DNA of 64,000 bases from Actinokineospora fastidiosa (GTDB lineage: Bacteria > Actinomycetota > Actinomycetes > Mycobacteriales > Pseudonocardiaceae), in assembly GCF_014648415.1 (NCBI RefSeq), contig NZ_BMRB01000001.1, forward strand, positions 2,041,054 to 2,105,053, in the 5' to 3' direction. The notes below the pieces were generated by a model that saw only the letters and a program-made list of their open reading frames with translations, had not been told where the DNA came from and searched no databases. Below are positions 16,382-23,718 of this stretch, one piece after another; positions within the stretch are counted from its first letter, which is position 1; each line of letters starts with the position of its first letter. A program made the translations under genes and the position numbers.

Positions 16382-16855
16382 ATGGGCCAACCAGCCGAAC
16401 TCGACTCCATCGACATCGCGATCCTCCGCGAGCTGCAGCGCGACGCCCGCCTGCAGAACAAGGAGCTCGCCTCGATCGTCGGAGTCGCGCCGTCCACGGC
16501 GCTGGAACGCGTGCGCTCGCTGCGCAGGCGCGGTGTGCTGACCGGTTTCCACGCCACGGTCAGCCTGGCGGCGCTGGGCAGGCCGATCAGCGCGCTGTTA
16601 TCCGTGCGGGTCCGCCCGCACCGGCAGCGGGTGGTGGAGGCGTTCAAGTCCTTCGTGCTCGAACAACCGGAGACGGTCTCGCTGCTGCACGTGGCCGGGC
16701 CCGACGACTACCTGATCCAGGTCGCGGTGCCCGACACCACGCACCTGCAGCAACTGCTGATCAGCAGGCTGCTGAGCAGGCCGGAGGTCGTCTCGGTCAA
16801 CACGCTGCTCGTGTTCGAGGCCATCGGGCAGCCGGTGCAGACCCCCATCCAGTGA
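16382..16855 (+). CDS. Lrp/AsnC family regulator
   Basis: A 157-residue feast/famine regulator. The N-terminal HTH covers residues ~7-55 (LDSIDIAILRELQRDARLQN; ELASIVGVAPSTALERVRSL). The C-terminal RAM/AsnC ligand domain follows (ISALLSVRVRPHRQRVVEAF; VSLLHVAGPDDYLIQVAV), which senses amino acids and drives oligomerisation. ATG at 16382 after AAAGAGAGC. It probably shares a transcript with the upstream PLP enzyme and controls it. Transcription ends at the inverted repeat at 16861-16895. Confidence 0.94.
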   Translation: MGQPAELDSIDIAILRELQRDARLQNKELASIVGVAPSTALERVRSLRRRGVLTGFHATVSLAALGRPISALLSVRVRPHRQRVVEAFKSFVLEQPETVSLLHVAGPDDYLIQVAVPDTTHLQQLLISRLLSRPEVVSVNTLLVFEAIGQPVQTPIQ

Positions 16856-16860
16856 GCGGT

Positions 16861-16895
16861 GGTCCCGCGCGGGACGGCGTCGCCCGCGCGGGACC
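16861..16895. terminator. Bidirectional terminator hairpin
   Basis: GGTCCCGCGCGGG (16861-16873) and CCCGCGCGGGACC (16883-16895) are perfect 13-bp inverted arms with a 9-nt loop, six bases after the Lrp stop and nine before the end of the converging LAXTG gene. Confidence 0.8.
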
Positions 16896-16903
16896 CACGG
16901 CTC

Positions 16904-17518
16904 CTACTGCTGACCCGCCCTGCGGCGCACCAGGACCAGGGCGGCGACGCCGCCGACGAGCAGCAGCGCGCCCAGGCCCAGCGGCAGGGCGACGCTCGCG
17001 CCGGTGTCGGCCAGCTCGTCCTCCGACGGCGCGGGCGTGGTCGGGACCGCGGAGGGCGCGGGCCGGGTGGTCGAGGTCGTCTCCGGCGAGGTCTCCGTGG
17101 TCGGGGCGACCGTCGTGGTGGTCGTCTCCTCGGCGGTGGTCGTGGTGGGCGTGGTGGTCGGCACCACGCACGCCTTCTCCGACTCCGTCCTGGTGAACGT
17201 CCAGCCGCGCTTGCCGGAGGCGTCGTCGCCCGCGGTGACCGCGATGGTGAAGGTGTGGTCGACCTCGGCGGACACCGTCCACTTGTCCTCGAAGCGGGTG
17301 CCGAACTCCTCGTCGGCCAGCACGGTGTCGCCGTCGGTGACCTTGACCGTGTTGGTGACGCCGCCGCTGTAGGCCTCCAGGCGCACCGACAGGACGGTGC
17401 CGTCGGCGGTGCACTCGGCGGTGATGTAGGGCGTGTGCGCGGCGGCGACGCCCGCGAACACGGTGGTGGCGGTGGCCGCGAGGGTCGCGGCCGCCAGGAG
17501 GTGGGTGAGTTTGCCCAA
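16904..17518 (-). CDS. Secreted, sortase-anchored (LAXTG) Thr-rich surface protein
   Basis: A 204-residue exported protein. A Sec signal peptide spans residues 1-27 (ATLAATATTVFAGVAAAHT). A ~90-residue beta domain (AECTADGTVLSVRLEAYSGG; VDHTFTIAVTAGDD) follows, then a ~60-residue Thr/Pro/Glu spacer that should be extended or glycosylated. The C-terminal sorting signal is LADTG, a hydrophobic segment (ALPLGLGALLLVGGVAALVLV) and RRRAGQQ, the class E sortase LAXTG arrangement of high-GC Gram-positives. No sortase gene is nearby. ATG at 17518 after AAGGAGCCCGCC. Function of the beta domain is unknown; adhesion or wall decoration is plausible. Confidence 0.88.
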   Translation of the reverse strand: MGKLTHLLAAATLAATATTVFAGVAAAHTPYITAECTADGTVLSVRLEAYSGGVTNTVKVTDGDTVLADEEFGTRFEDKWTVSAEVDHTFTIAVTAGDDASGKRGWTFTRTESEKACVVPTTTPTTTTAEETTTTTVAPTTETSPETTSTTRPAPSAVPTTPAPSEDELADTGASVALPLGLGALLLVGGVAALVLVRRRAGQQ

Positions 17519-17767
17519 GGCGGGCTCCTTCGGTGGGGACGCAGATGACCGCGCGCAGGCGATCAGTGACGGATCGCGAGGATAGTCACCCGCGAGGGTG
17601 AGAATTCATCAGGGTGGACCGAATTGCCGGCTACCTGTGGATGACACCTGTGTGTCATTGCTCAGAATCACTCGCCATCCCCCTATTGGGTGAGGTACAC
17701 AGGAGGAGAAGCACCGTGTGTCATCGGGACCGCGTCCCCGGTCGCGTTGGCACTGGCCGATCGGGTG

Positions 17768-18232
17768 ATGACTATGACTCAGCCCTGCGAGCAGTCACTC
17801 GGCGCCGCCGACAGTGATCTCGGCGAGGTCGACGACCTGTTACGAGCCGTTGTCGCAGACGGGTTCACCGTGTACCTGTGCGGTGGCCAGCGCGAGCCCG
17901 AGGCGATAGTGGCCACCTACACCTGGCCCGACCACGTCGACTTCGTCGTCATCAAGGACCGGCACGACGTCGCCGCCGCCCGCGCCCGCTGCACGCCGGA
18001 CTGGGACGTCTTCGCCCCGGAGCGGGTCATCTGGTCCTACCACGGGCACGCCCGCTGGGCCCTGCGCGCGATCCTCGACCTGCACCACCCCGAACACCCC
18101 GACGCCCCCGACGACGACCACGCAGCGCCCGCCGCGCTGCGCGTGCCCGGGGAGTTCCTGCGCTCGGTGTCGGTCCGCACCCCGCGCCCCGGGCTGGTCG
18201 CCCGCCGGGCGATGCGGCTGCGCCCCGCCTGA
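17768..18232 (+). CDS. Hypothetical protein, about 154 residues
   Basis: A soluble protein beginning MTMTQPCEQSLGAAD (ATG 17768; the ATG at 17774 is equally possible). The central part has alternating hydrophobics (FTVYLCGGQREPEAIVATYT; HVDFVVIKDRHDVAAARAR) ending in VIWSYHGHARWALRAILDL. The C-terminus is Pro/Arg-rich and basic (RTPRPGLVARRAMRLRPA). I recognise no domain. The 250 bases upstream are less GC-rich than average and carry no other ORF. The MBL-fold gene follows 35 bases downstream on the same strand. Confidence 0.65.
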   Translation: MTMTQPCEQSLGAADSDLGEVDDLLRAVVADGFTVYLCGGQREPEAIVATYTWPDHVDFVVIKDRHDVAAARARCTPDWDVFAPERVIWSYHGHARWALRAILDLHHPEHPDAPDDDHAAPAALRVPGEFLRSVSVRTPRPGLVARRAMRLRPA

Positions 18233-18267
18233 GAACCCACACAGCTTCCGCCGGGCACCATGGGGTC

Positions 18268-19341
18268 ATGACCCGTTACCTGCTCGGCCTCCTGGCGGCC
18301 GCCCTGGCCTGGGCGCTGCGCGACCTGCCCGCCCAGTTCGGCGGCCGGGCCTCCGGCGAGCGCGTGGCGCGGTCGCCGCAGTACCGCGACGGCGCCTTCC
18401 ACAACCGCGCGGCCACCTCGTCCACCCCGGTCGAGGGCGGCAAGCTGCTGCGCGAGCTGCTGTTCGGCAAGCAGCAGCGCAAGCCCGTCGGGGCGGTGCC
18501 GCTGGTCGCCCCGCCCGCGCCTGCGGGCGGCGGCCTGCACCTGACCTGGTACGGCCACTCGACCGCGCTGATCGAGCTGGACGGCGCGCTGGTGCTGGTC
18601 GATCCGGTGTGGAGCGAGCGGGTGTCGCCGCTGCCGTTCGCCGGGCCGCGGCGGCTGCACGAGCCGCCCGCGCCGCTGGCCTCGCTGCCCCGGCTCGACG
18701 CCGTCGTCATCTCCCACGACCACTACGACCACCTCGACATGGCGACCGTGCGCGCGCTGACGCGCACGCAGTCCGCGCCGTTCGTCGTGCCGCTGGGCGT
18801 GGGCGCGCACCTGCGGCGGTGGCGGGTGCCCGAGGACCGGATCATCGAGCTGGACTGGGCGGAGTCGACCACGCTGGGCGGCGTGCGGATCGTGGCGACG
18901 CCCGCGCAGCACTTCTCCGGGCGCGGATTCCGCAGGGACGGGACGCTGTGGACGTCGTTCGCGCTGCTCGGCCCGGAGCACCGGGTGTTCTACACCGGGG
19001 ACTCCGGCTACTTCCCCGGCTACGCCGAGATCGGCGCGGAGCACGGGCCGTTCGACGCCACGCTGGTGCAGATCGGCGCGTACAGCCCGGGCTGGCCCGA
19101 CATCCACATGACACCGGAGGAGGGCGTGGCCACGCACCTGGACGTGCGCGGCGGCGTGCTGGTCCCGGTGCACTGGGCGACGTTCACCCTGGCGCTGCAC
19201 GACTGGACCGAGCCGGTGGACCGGCTGTGGGCCGAGGCGAAGGCCCGCGGCGTCACGCTGGCCGTGCCGCGGCCGGGCGAGCGCGTCGACGTGTCCTCTC
19301 CGGCCCCGGTTGACCCCTGGTGGCAGTTATTGAGGACCTAG
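18268..19341 (+). CDS. MBL-fold metallo-hydrolase of the UlaG/NAPE-PLD-like type
   Basis: A 357-residue metallo-beta-lactamase-fold hydrolase. An N-terminal hydrophobic segment (residues 3-16) may anchor or export it. The metal-binding signature is HDHYDHLD at residues 150-157. WYGHSTALIELDG starts the fold, further ligands are expected in FYTGDSGYFPG and in VPVHWATFTLALHDW, and the IHMTPEEGV segment is typical of the N-acyl-phosphatidylethanolamine phospholipase D-like branch, which suggests a phosphodiester or lactone substrate. ATG at 18268. It stands in a row with acetyltransferase and phosphatase genes on the same strand, separated by 5-10 bases, and so probably co-transcribed. Confidence 0.92.
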   Translation: MTRYLLGLLAAALAWALRDLPAQFGGRASGERVARSPQYRDGAFHNRAATSSTPVEGGKLLRELLFGKQQRKPVGAVPLVAPPAPAGGGLHLTWYGHSTALIELDGALVLVDPVWSERVSPLPFAGPRRLHEPPAPLASLPRLDAVVISHDHYDHLDMATVRALTRTQSAPFVVPLGVGAHLRRWRVPEDRIIELDWAESTTLGGVRIVATPAQHFSGRGFRRDGTLWTSFALLGPEHRVFYTGDSGYFPGYAEIGAEHGPFDATLVQIGAYSPGWPDIHMTPEEGVATHLDVRGGVLVPVHWATFTLALHDWTEPVDRLWAEAKARGVTLAVPRPGERVDVSSPAPVDPWWQLLRT

Positions 19342-19351
19342 GCTGCGGGCC

Positions 19352-19885
19352 GTGGAGTTTCGCGCAGCAACCATCGACGACATCCCCGCCCTGGTCGCGT
19401 TGGTGGAGTCCGCCTACCGCGGGGAGTCCAGCCGGGCGGGGTGGACAACCGAGGCCGACTTCCTCGACGGCCAGCGCACCGACCCGGAGGAGATCGCGAC
19501 GCTGATCGCGGCGCCCCAGAGCGTCGTGCTGATGGCGTTCCGCGACGGCGGCCTGGTCGCCTGCTGCCACCTGTCGGGCGTGGACGGCTACTTCGGCATG
19601 TTCGCCGTCGTGCCGGGACTGCAGGGCGGGGGTGTCGGCCGGGCGGTGCTGTCCGAGGCGGAGCGGAGGTTCCGGGCGTGGGGGCTGTCCGAGGTCCGAA
19701 TGAAGGTCGTCAACCGCAGGGCCGAGCTGATCGCGTGGTACGAGCGCCGGGGCTACACCGTCACCGGCGAGCAGACCCCGTTCCCCTACGGCGACGAGCG
19801 CTTCGGCAAGCCGCTGGAGGACGGGCTGGCGTTCGTGACGCTGATCAAGTCCCTTGACGCAAGTGCGGGTCAAGCGATGGGCTGA
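19352..19885 (+). CDS. GNAT family N-acetyltransferase
   Basis: A 177-residue GCN5-related acetyltransferase with GTG start. Motif A, the acetyl-CoA pyrophosphate loop, is VVPGLQGGGVGRAVLSEAE (family consensus Q/RxxGxG/A, here QGGGVG). Motif B lies in ELIAWYERRGYTVTGE. Such enzymes acetylate small amines or protein N-termini. It starts 10 bases after the MBL gene and ends 5 bases before the phosphatase gene, so the three form an apparent operon. Its acceptor cannot be inferred. Confidence 0.93.
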   Translation: MEFRAATIDDIPALVALVESAYRGESSRAGWTTEADFLDGQRTDPEEIATLIAAPQSVVLMAFRDGGLVACCHLSGVDGYFGMFAVVPGLQGGGVGRAVLSEAERRFRAWGLSEVRMKVVNRRAELIAWYERRGYTVTGEQTPFPYGDERFGKPLEDGLAFVTLIKSLDASAGQAMG

Positions 19886-19890
19886 CGGCC

Positions 19891-20559
19891 GTGGAATACC
19901 GTCAGGCGCGGTTCGTGGTGCCTCCGGGCGCGACCGAGATGATCCTGGTCCGGCACGGGGAGTCCGCCCCCGCGGTGCCGGGCGTCCCCTTCGACCTCGT
20001 CGACGGCCAGGGCGACCCCGCACTGGCCCCCGACGGCCTGGCGCAGGCCGAGTGCGTCGCGTCCCGCCTGGTGGACGCGGGCATCGACGCGGTCTACGTG
20101 ACCCCGCTGCGGCGCACGGCGGAGACCGCGGCGCCCTTGCTGGGCAAGCTGGGCTTGACGGCCCGCGTGGAGCCGGATCTGCGCGAGGTCCATCTCGGCG
20201 AGTGGGAAGGCGGCCTGTTCCGCATCAAGGTCGCCGCCGGGCACCCGCTGACCCTGCGCATGGTCGCCGAACAGCGCTGGGACGTGATCCCCGGCGCCGA
20301 GCCCGACGACGCCTTCGCCGCCCGGGTGCGCGCCGGGATCTCCCGGATCCACGCCGACAACCCCGGTCGCCGGGTGGCGGTGTTCACCCACAGCGGCGTG
20401 ATCGGCTGCGTCCTGTCACTGGCGACGGGCTCCTCCCGCCTGGCGTTCTCGCGCTCCGACAATGGGTCGATCACGCGGGTTGTTGTGGATGGGGCTATGT
20501 GGCATGTGCGGTCGTTCAACGACACGGCGCATCTGACGGCGGATTTGGTGGGGGGTTGA
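19891..20559 (+). CDS. Histidine phosphatase family protein
   Basis: A 222-residue member of the phosphoglycerate-mutase-like superfamily. The phospho-accepting histidine is His22 in the RHGES motif (residues 21-25), the second-half catalytic His is in VFTHSGVIG, and the conserved arginine pair is in VTPLRRTAET. Substrates in this family range from sugar phosphates to signalling molecules. GTG start five bases after the acetyltransferase stop. The segment IKVAAGHPLTLRMVAEQRWD differs from the short SixA type and matches broad-specificity actinomycete members. It is the last gene of the operon before a 572-bp repeat-rich gap. Confidence 0.93.
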   Translation: MEYRQARFVVPPGATEMILVRHGESAPAVPGVPFDLVDGQGDPALAPDGLAQAECVASRLVDAGIDAVYVTPLRRTAETAAPLLGKLGLTARVEPDLREVHLGEWEGGLFRIKVAAGHPLTLRMVAEQRWDVIPGAEPDDAFAARVRAGISRIHADNPGRRVAVFTHSGVIGCVLSLATGSSRLAFSRSDNGSITRVVVDGAMWHVRSFNDTAHLTADLVGG

Positions 20560-20601
20560 GGCTTCCGCCTTGACGGGGCGGGCTGGGCCTTGGCTGGGGT
20601 T

Positions 20602-20673
20602 TGGTGGGCCTGGCCGGTCTGGTGGGCTTGGCTGGTCTGGTGGGCCTGGCTGGTCTGGTTAGCCTGGTGTGCC
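20602..20673. repeat. 18-bp tandem repeat, four decaying copies
   Basis: Units TGGTGGGCCTGGCCGGTC (20602-20619), TGGTGGGCTTGGCTGGTC (20620-20637) and TGGTGGGCCTGGCTGGTC (20638-20655) differ at one or two bases; a fourth copy (20656-20673) is degenerate and related sequence trails on to about 20740. Confidence 0.85.
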
Positions 20674-20929
20674 TGGCTGGCCTGTGGGCCCTGGTACTGC
20701 CTGGTGGCCTTGGTCGGTCTGGGGTTGGTGGGTCTGATCAGTCGGTCTGTCCTGTTGTGGTTGTCCGGTCTTCCGGCGTGTCGACGGCGTGAGCCGTTGT
20801 GGGGCGGTGACGCGCTTCGCGAGTTGATTTGTGGGTCCACCCCATCGGACAGTGTTGGTGGGGCGTGTTGCGTGGGGTGGGTGGTTGCGCTGCTTCAGTG
20901 CCTGTTTTCCGCCGCAATCTGCATCACCC

Positions 20930-21100
20930 CGTCTCCCCTTCGGCCTCCGCCTTCCCCTTCGGCCTCCGCCTTCCCCTTCCCCTTCCCCTTCCCCTTCCGT
21001 CTCCGTCTCCGCCTTCGCCCTCGCCCCTCGCCTTCCGCCCTCGCCCTCCGCCTCCACCCTCCGCCCTCGGCCTCCGTGTCCGCCTTCGTCTGGGCTTCAC
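20930..21100. repeat. Pyrimidine-rich microsatellite tract
   Basis: Strongly strand-asymmetric C/T sequence built from repeats of CTTCCC and (T)CGGCCTCCGCC, e.g. three successive CCTTCC units near 20970-20995. It could form H-DNA or stall replication; it encodes nothing credible. Confidence 0.75.
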
Positions 21101-21131
21101 CCGGGTGGTTACTGGCGAGTAGGGTGTGGGT

Positions 21132-21569
21132 ATGCGTCAGGTTTCCGCTACGCGGGTGATCAATGCGGCTCCCGGAGTGATCTTCGATCTGCTTGCCGAT
21201 CCGGCGAAACATCCGGTGATCGATGGGTCCGGGACGGTGGTTGCGGCTGTGGGGGAGGAGGGGCGGCGGCTGAAGTTGGGGGATCGGTTCGGGATGGACA
21301 TGAAGATGGGGCTGCCCTACAAGATCCGCAACACCGTGGTCGAGTTCGAGGAGGGCCGGCTCATCGCGTGGCGGCACTTCTACGGGCACCGGTGGCGGTG
21401 GCAGCTCAAGGATCTCGGGGACGGGCGCACCGAGGTGACCGAGACCTTCGACTGGTCCACCGCGCGCATCGGGTTGCTGTTGGAGTGGGTGCGGTTCCCG
21501 GGGAAGAACCTCAAGAGCATCCGCGCCACCCTGGAGCGGCTGGACAAGATGTTCCCGGCGCCCGCCTGA
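21132..21569 (+). CDS. SRPBCC family protein
   Basis: A 145-residue polyketide-cyclase/dehydrase-type START-like protein. It begins MRQVSATRVINAAPGVIFDL and has the conserved DPAKHPVIDGSG, FGMDMKMGLPYKIRNTVVEF and a C-terminal helix (GKNLKSIRATLERLDKMFP) that closes the cavity. It is predicted to bind a hydrophobic ligand; no catalytic residues can be named. ATG at 21132 after AGGGTGTGGG; a GTG at 21126 adds two residues. It follows the repeat region and precedes a small membrane-protein gene by 42 bases on the same strand. Confidence 0.88.
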   Translation: MRQVSATRVINAAPGVIFDLLADPAKHPVIDGSGTVVAAVGEEGRRLKLGDRFGMDMKMGLPYKIRNTVVEFEEGRLIAWRHFYGHRWRWQLKDLGDGRTEVTETFDWSTARIGLLLEWVRFPGKNLKSIRATLERLDKMFPAPA

Positions 21570-21611
21570 GCTTGTCCGGCGAGGTGGGGGTCGGGGTGTC
21601 ACCATCGAGTC

Positions 21612-22034
21612 ATGACCGCCGAACCCGATCCCCCCACCAGATACGACCCGGCCTACCCCAGCGAGGAGGTCGTGCACGAGCGGACCGAGGACAGCTACGC
21701 CGGGCGGGTGCGCGCCGTCCGGGTGGTCAACTCGGTCATCCGGTTCGTCACGGCGCTGTTCGCGGTGGTGTTGGCGATCCACATCGTCCTCGTGCTCGCC
21801 GAGGCCAACCCGGACAACGGTTTCGCCGAGTTCATCAGCGGCTTCGCTGGCGCTGTCTCGCTCGGCTTCGACGGGCTGTTCAACCCCGACTCGGAGAAGG
21901 CCGCCGTCCTGTTCAACTACGGCGCCGCCGCCATCGTGTGGCTGCTGATCGGGACCGCGCTGGTGTACCTGGTGCGCAAGTTCGCCATGCCCGGCCCCAA
22001 CCGCACCGTCAGCTACCGGCGGACGGTGCGCTGA
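21612..22034 (+). CDS. Small two-helix membrane protein
   Basis: A 140-residue protein with a charged N-terminal ~35 residues, a first membrane helix (IRFVTALFAVVLAIHIVLVLA), a ~40-residue loop containing FISGFAGAVSLGFDGLFNPD, a second helix (AAAIVWLLIGTALVYLV) and a basic tail (RTVSYRRTVR). The loop pattern is common to YggT-like or ABC-adjacent actinobacterial integral proteins of unknown role. ATG at 21612. The last 26 bases overlap the end of treZ, which converges on it. Confidence 0.85.
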   Translation: MTAEPDPPTRYDPAYPSEEVVHERTEDSYAGRVRAVRVVNSVIRFVTALFAVVLAIHIVLVLAEANPDNGFAEFISGFAGAVSLGFDGLFNPDSEKAAVLFNYGAAAIVWLLIGTALVYLVRKFAMPGPNRTVSYRRTVR

Positions 22035-23718
22035 CCACGGCGAAGGTGTCCGGCGGCAGCTCACCGGACACGCCCGGCGCGGCCAGCAGGATCTCGCCGG
22101 GCACCGCGGCGGGTGACTTGCCGAGGTTCGCGAGCACCCGCAGCGGGCCGCGGTGCAGGGTGACCAGGCCGTCGGCGACCTCCACCGTGAACCGGTCCAG
22201 CCGGGGGTCGCTCAGCGCGGGGTGCGCCTTGCGCAGGGCGATCAGCGCCTTGTACGTGTCGTAGACCGCCCGGTGGTCGGGGTCGGCCAGTTCGCCCCAG
22301 TGCAGGGTGGAGCGCAGGACCGTCGCGGGGTCGACCGGGTCCGGGATGTCGCCAGCGCCCCAGCCGTGCGCGGCGAACTCGCGCCTGCGGCCGGTGCGGA
22401 CCGCCTCGGCCAGGTCGGGGTCCGGGAACGAGGCGAAGAACTGCCACGGCGTCGTCGCCGCCCACTCCTCGCCCATGAACAGCATCGGCGTGTACGGCGA
22501 GCACAGCAGCAGCGCCGCCCCGCACAGCAGGCGCGCGGGGGAGATCGTCGCGGTCAGCCGGTCGCCGACGGCGCGGTTGCCGATCTGGTCGTGGTTCTGC
22601 AGGCACACCACGAACCGGTGCCCCGGGGTGACGGTCCGGTCCAGCGGGCGCCCGTGGGTGCGCTCGCGGAACGACGACCACGTGCCCGCGTGGAAGAACG
22701 CGTTCTCCAGGGTCTGCTTGAGCGCGCCGTCGAAGTCGGCGTAGTACCCGACCGTCTCGCCGGTCAGGGCGACGTGCAGGGCGTGGTGGACGTCGTCGCA
22801 CCACTGCGCGTGCAGGCCGAAGCCGCCCGCGGCGCGGGGGCGGGTGTGCTTGGGGTCGTTGAGGTCGGACTCGGCGATCAGGGTCAGCGGCCTGCCCAGC
22901 GCGGTCGACAGCGCGTCGGTCTCGGCGGCCAGCTCCTCCAGCAGGTGCGTGGCGCGCTCGTCGTGCAGCGCGTGCACGGCGTCCAGCCGCAGACCGTCCA
23001 CATGGAACTCGCGGAACCAGGTCATCGCGTTGTCGATGACGTAGCGGCGCACCTCGTCGGAGCCGGGGCCGTCCAGGTTCAGCGACGGCCCCCAGATCGT
23101 CTCGCCCTTGAAGTACGGCCCGAAGCGGTCCAGGTACGCCCCGGACGGGCCGAGGTGGTTGTAGACGACGTCGAGCACCACGCCGAGCCCGCGCGCGTGG
23201 CAGGCGTCGACGAACCGCTTGAACGCGTCCGGGCCGCCGTAGGGCTGGTGCACCGCGCCCCACAGCACGCCGTCGTAGCCCCAGCCCGCGTCGCCGTCGA
23301 AGGCGTTGACCGGCAGCACCTCCACCAGGTCGACGCCAAGGTCGACGAGGTGGTCCAGGTGCTCGATCGCGCGGTTGAACGTGCCCTCCTCGGTGAACGT
23401 GCCGATGTGCAGCTCGTAGATCACCGAGCCGGGCAGCGCGCGCCCGGTCCAGCCCGCGTCCGTCCAGGGGAACGCGCGGTGCTCGTAGCGCCGCGACGGG
23501 CCGTGCACGCCCTCGGGCTGCCACTGCGAGCGCGGGTCGGGCAGGTGGGTGTCGTCATCGTCCAGCTGGAAGGCGTAGTCGGTGCCCGCGCCGCAGCCGG
23601 GCACCTCCGCCCGCCACCAGCCGCCGCCGACCCTGGCCATCTCGTGGCTGGTCTCGCCGATGGCCAGGCGCACCCGCTCGGCCTCGGGCGCCCACACGGT
23701 GAAGACCTCGGCGTCCAT
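22009..23718 (-). CDS. treZ: Malto-oligosyltrehalose trehalohydrolase TreZ
   Basis: A 569-residue GH13 enzyme that releases free trehalose from maltooligosyl-trehalose made by TreY. An N-terminal CBM48-like domain (residues ~1-90) precedes the barrel. The four GH13 regions are seen: LDVVYNHLG (182-190), GLRLDAVHA with nucleophile Asp246, IAESDLND with acid/base Glu283, and QNHDQIG with Asp377. Two adjacent ATGs (23721 and 23718) are possible. I prefer 23718, because GGAGGA lies directly before the first ATG and at proper spacing for the second. Either overlaps the treY stop, so translation is coupled. It is the last gene of treX-treY-treZ. Confidence 0.96.
   Translation of the reverse strand: MDAEVFTVWAPEAERVRLAIGETSHEMARVGGGWWRAEVPGCGAGTDYAFQLDDDDTHLPDPRSQWQPEGVHGPSRRYEHRAFPWTDAGWTGRALPGSVIYELHIGTFTEEGTFNRAIEHLDHLVDLGVDLVEVLPVNAFDGDAGWGYDGVLWGAVHQPYGGPDAFKRFVDACHARGLGVVLDVVYNHLGPSGAYLDRFGPYFKGETIWGPSLNLDGPGSDEVRRYVIDNAMTWFREFHVDGLRLDAVHALHDERATHLLEELAAETDALSTALGRPLTLIAESDLNDPKHTRPRAAGGFGLHAQWCDDVHHALHVALTGETVGYYADFDGALKQTLENAFFHAGTWSSFRERTHGRPLDRTVTPGHRFVVCLQNHDQIGNRAVGDRLTATISPARLLCGAALLLCSPYTPMLFMGEEWAATTPWQFFASFPDPDLAEAVRTGRRREFAAHGWGAGDIPDPVDPATVLRSTLHWGELADPDHRAVYDTYKALIALRKAHPALSDPRLDRFTVEVADGLVTLHRGPLRVLANLGKSPAAVPGEILLAAPGVSGELPPDTFAVVSAPSAGS

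Larger units (their letters stand above)
20560..21131. other. 572-bp non-coding, low-complexity region
   Basis: No gene is supported. It starts with 18-bp G/T-rich tandem repeats (20602-20673), passes through a less biased segment and then a C/T-rich pyrimidine tract (about 20930-21100, built from CTTCCC and GCCTCCGCC units). ORFs through it encode only Trp/Val or Pro/Ser low-complexity strings on one strand and Gln/Thr or Glu/Gly strings on the other, as expected from repeats. Confidence 0.7.

Noticed and set aside
20094..20840. Minus-strand ORF with Gln-Ala-His-Gln-Thr repeats
   Set aside because: Its repeats come from the same 18-bp array and the rest is antisense to the histidine phosphatase gene.
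20590..21159. Trp/Val-rich and Pro/Ser-rich ORF that looks like a membrane protein
   Set aside because: It is entirely a translation of the tandem repeat and the pyrimidine tract; no ribosome site and no codon bias of a gene.
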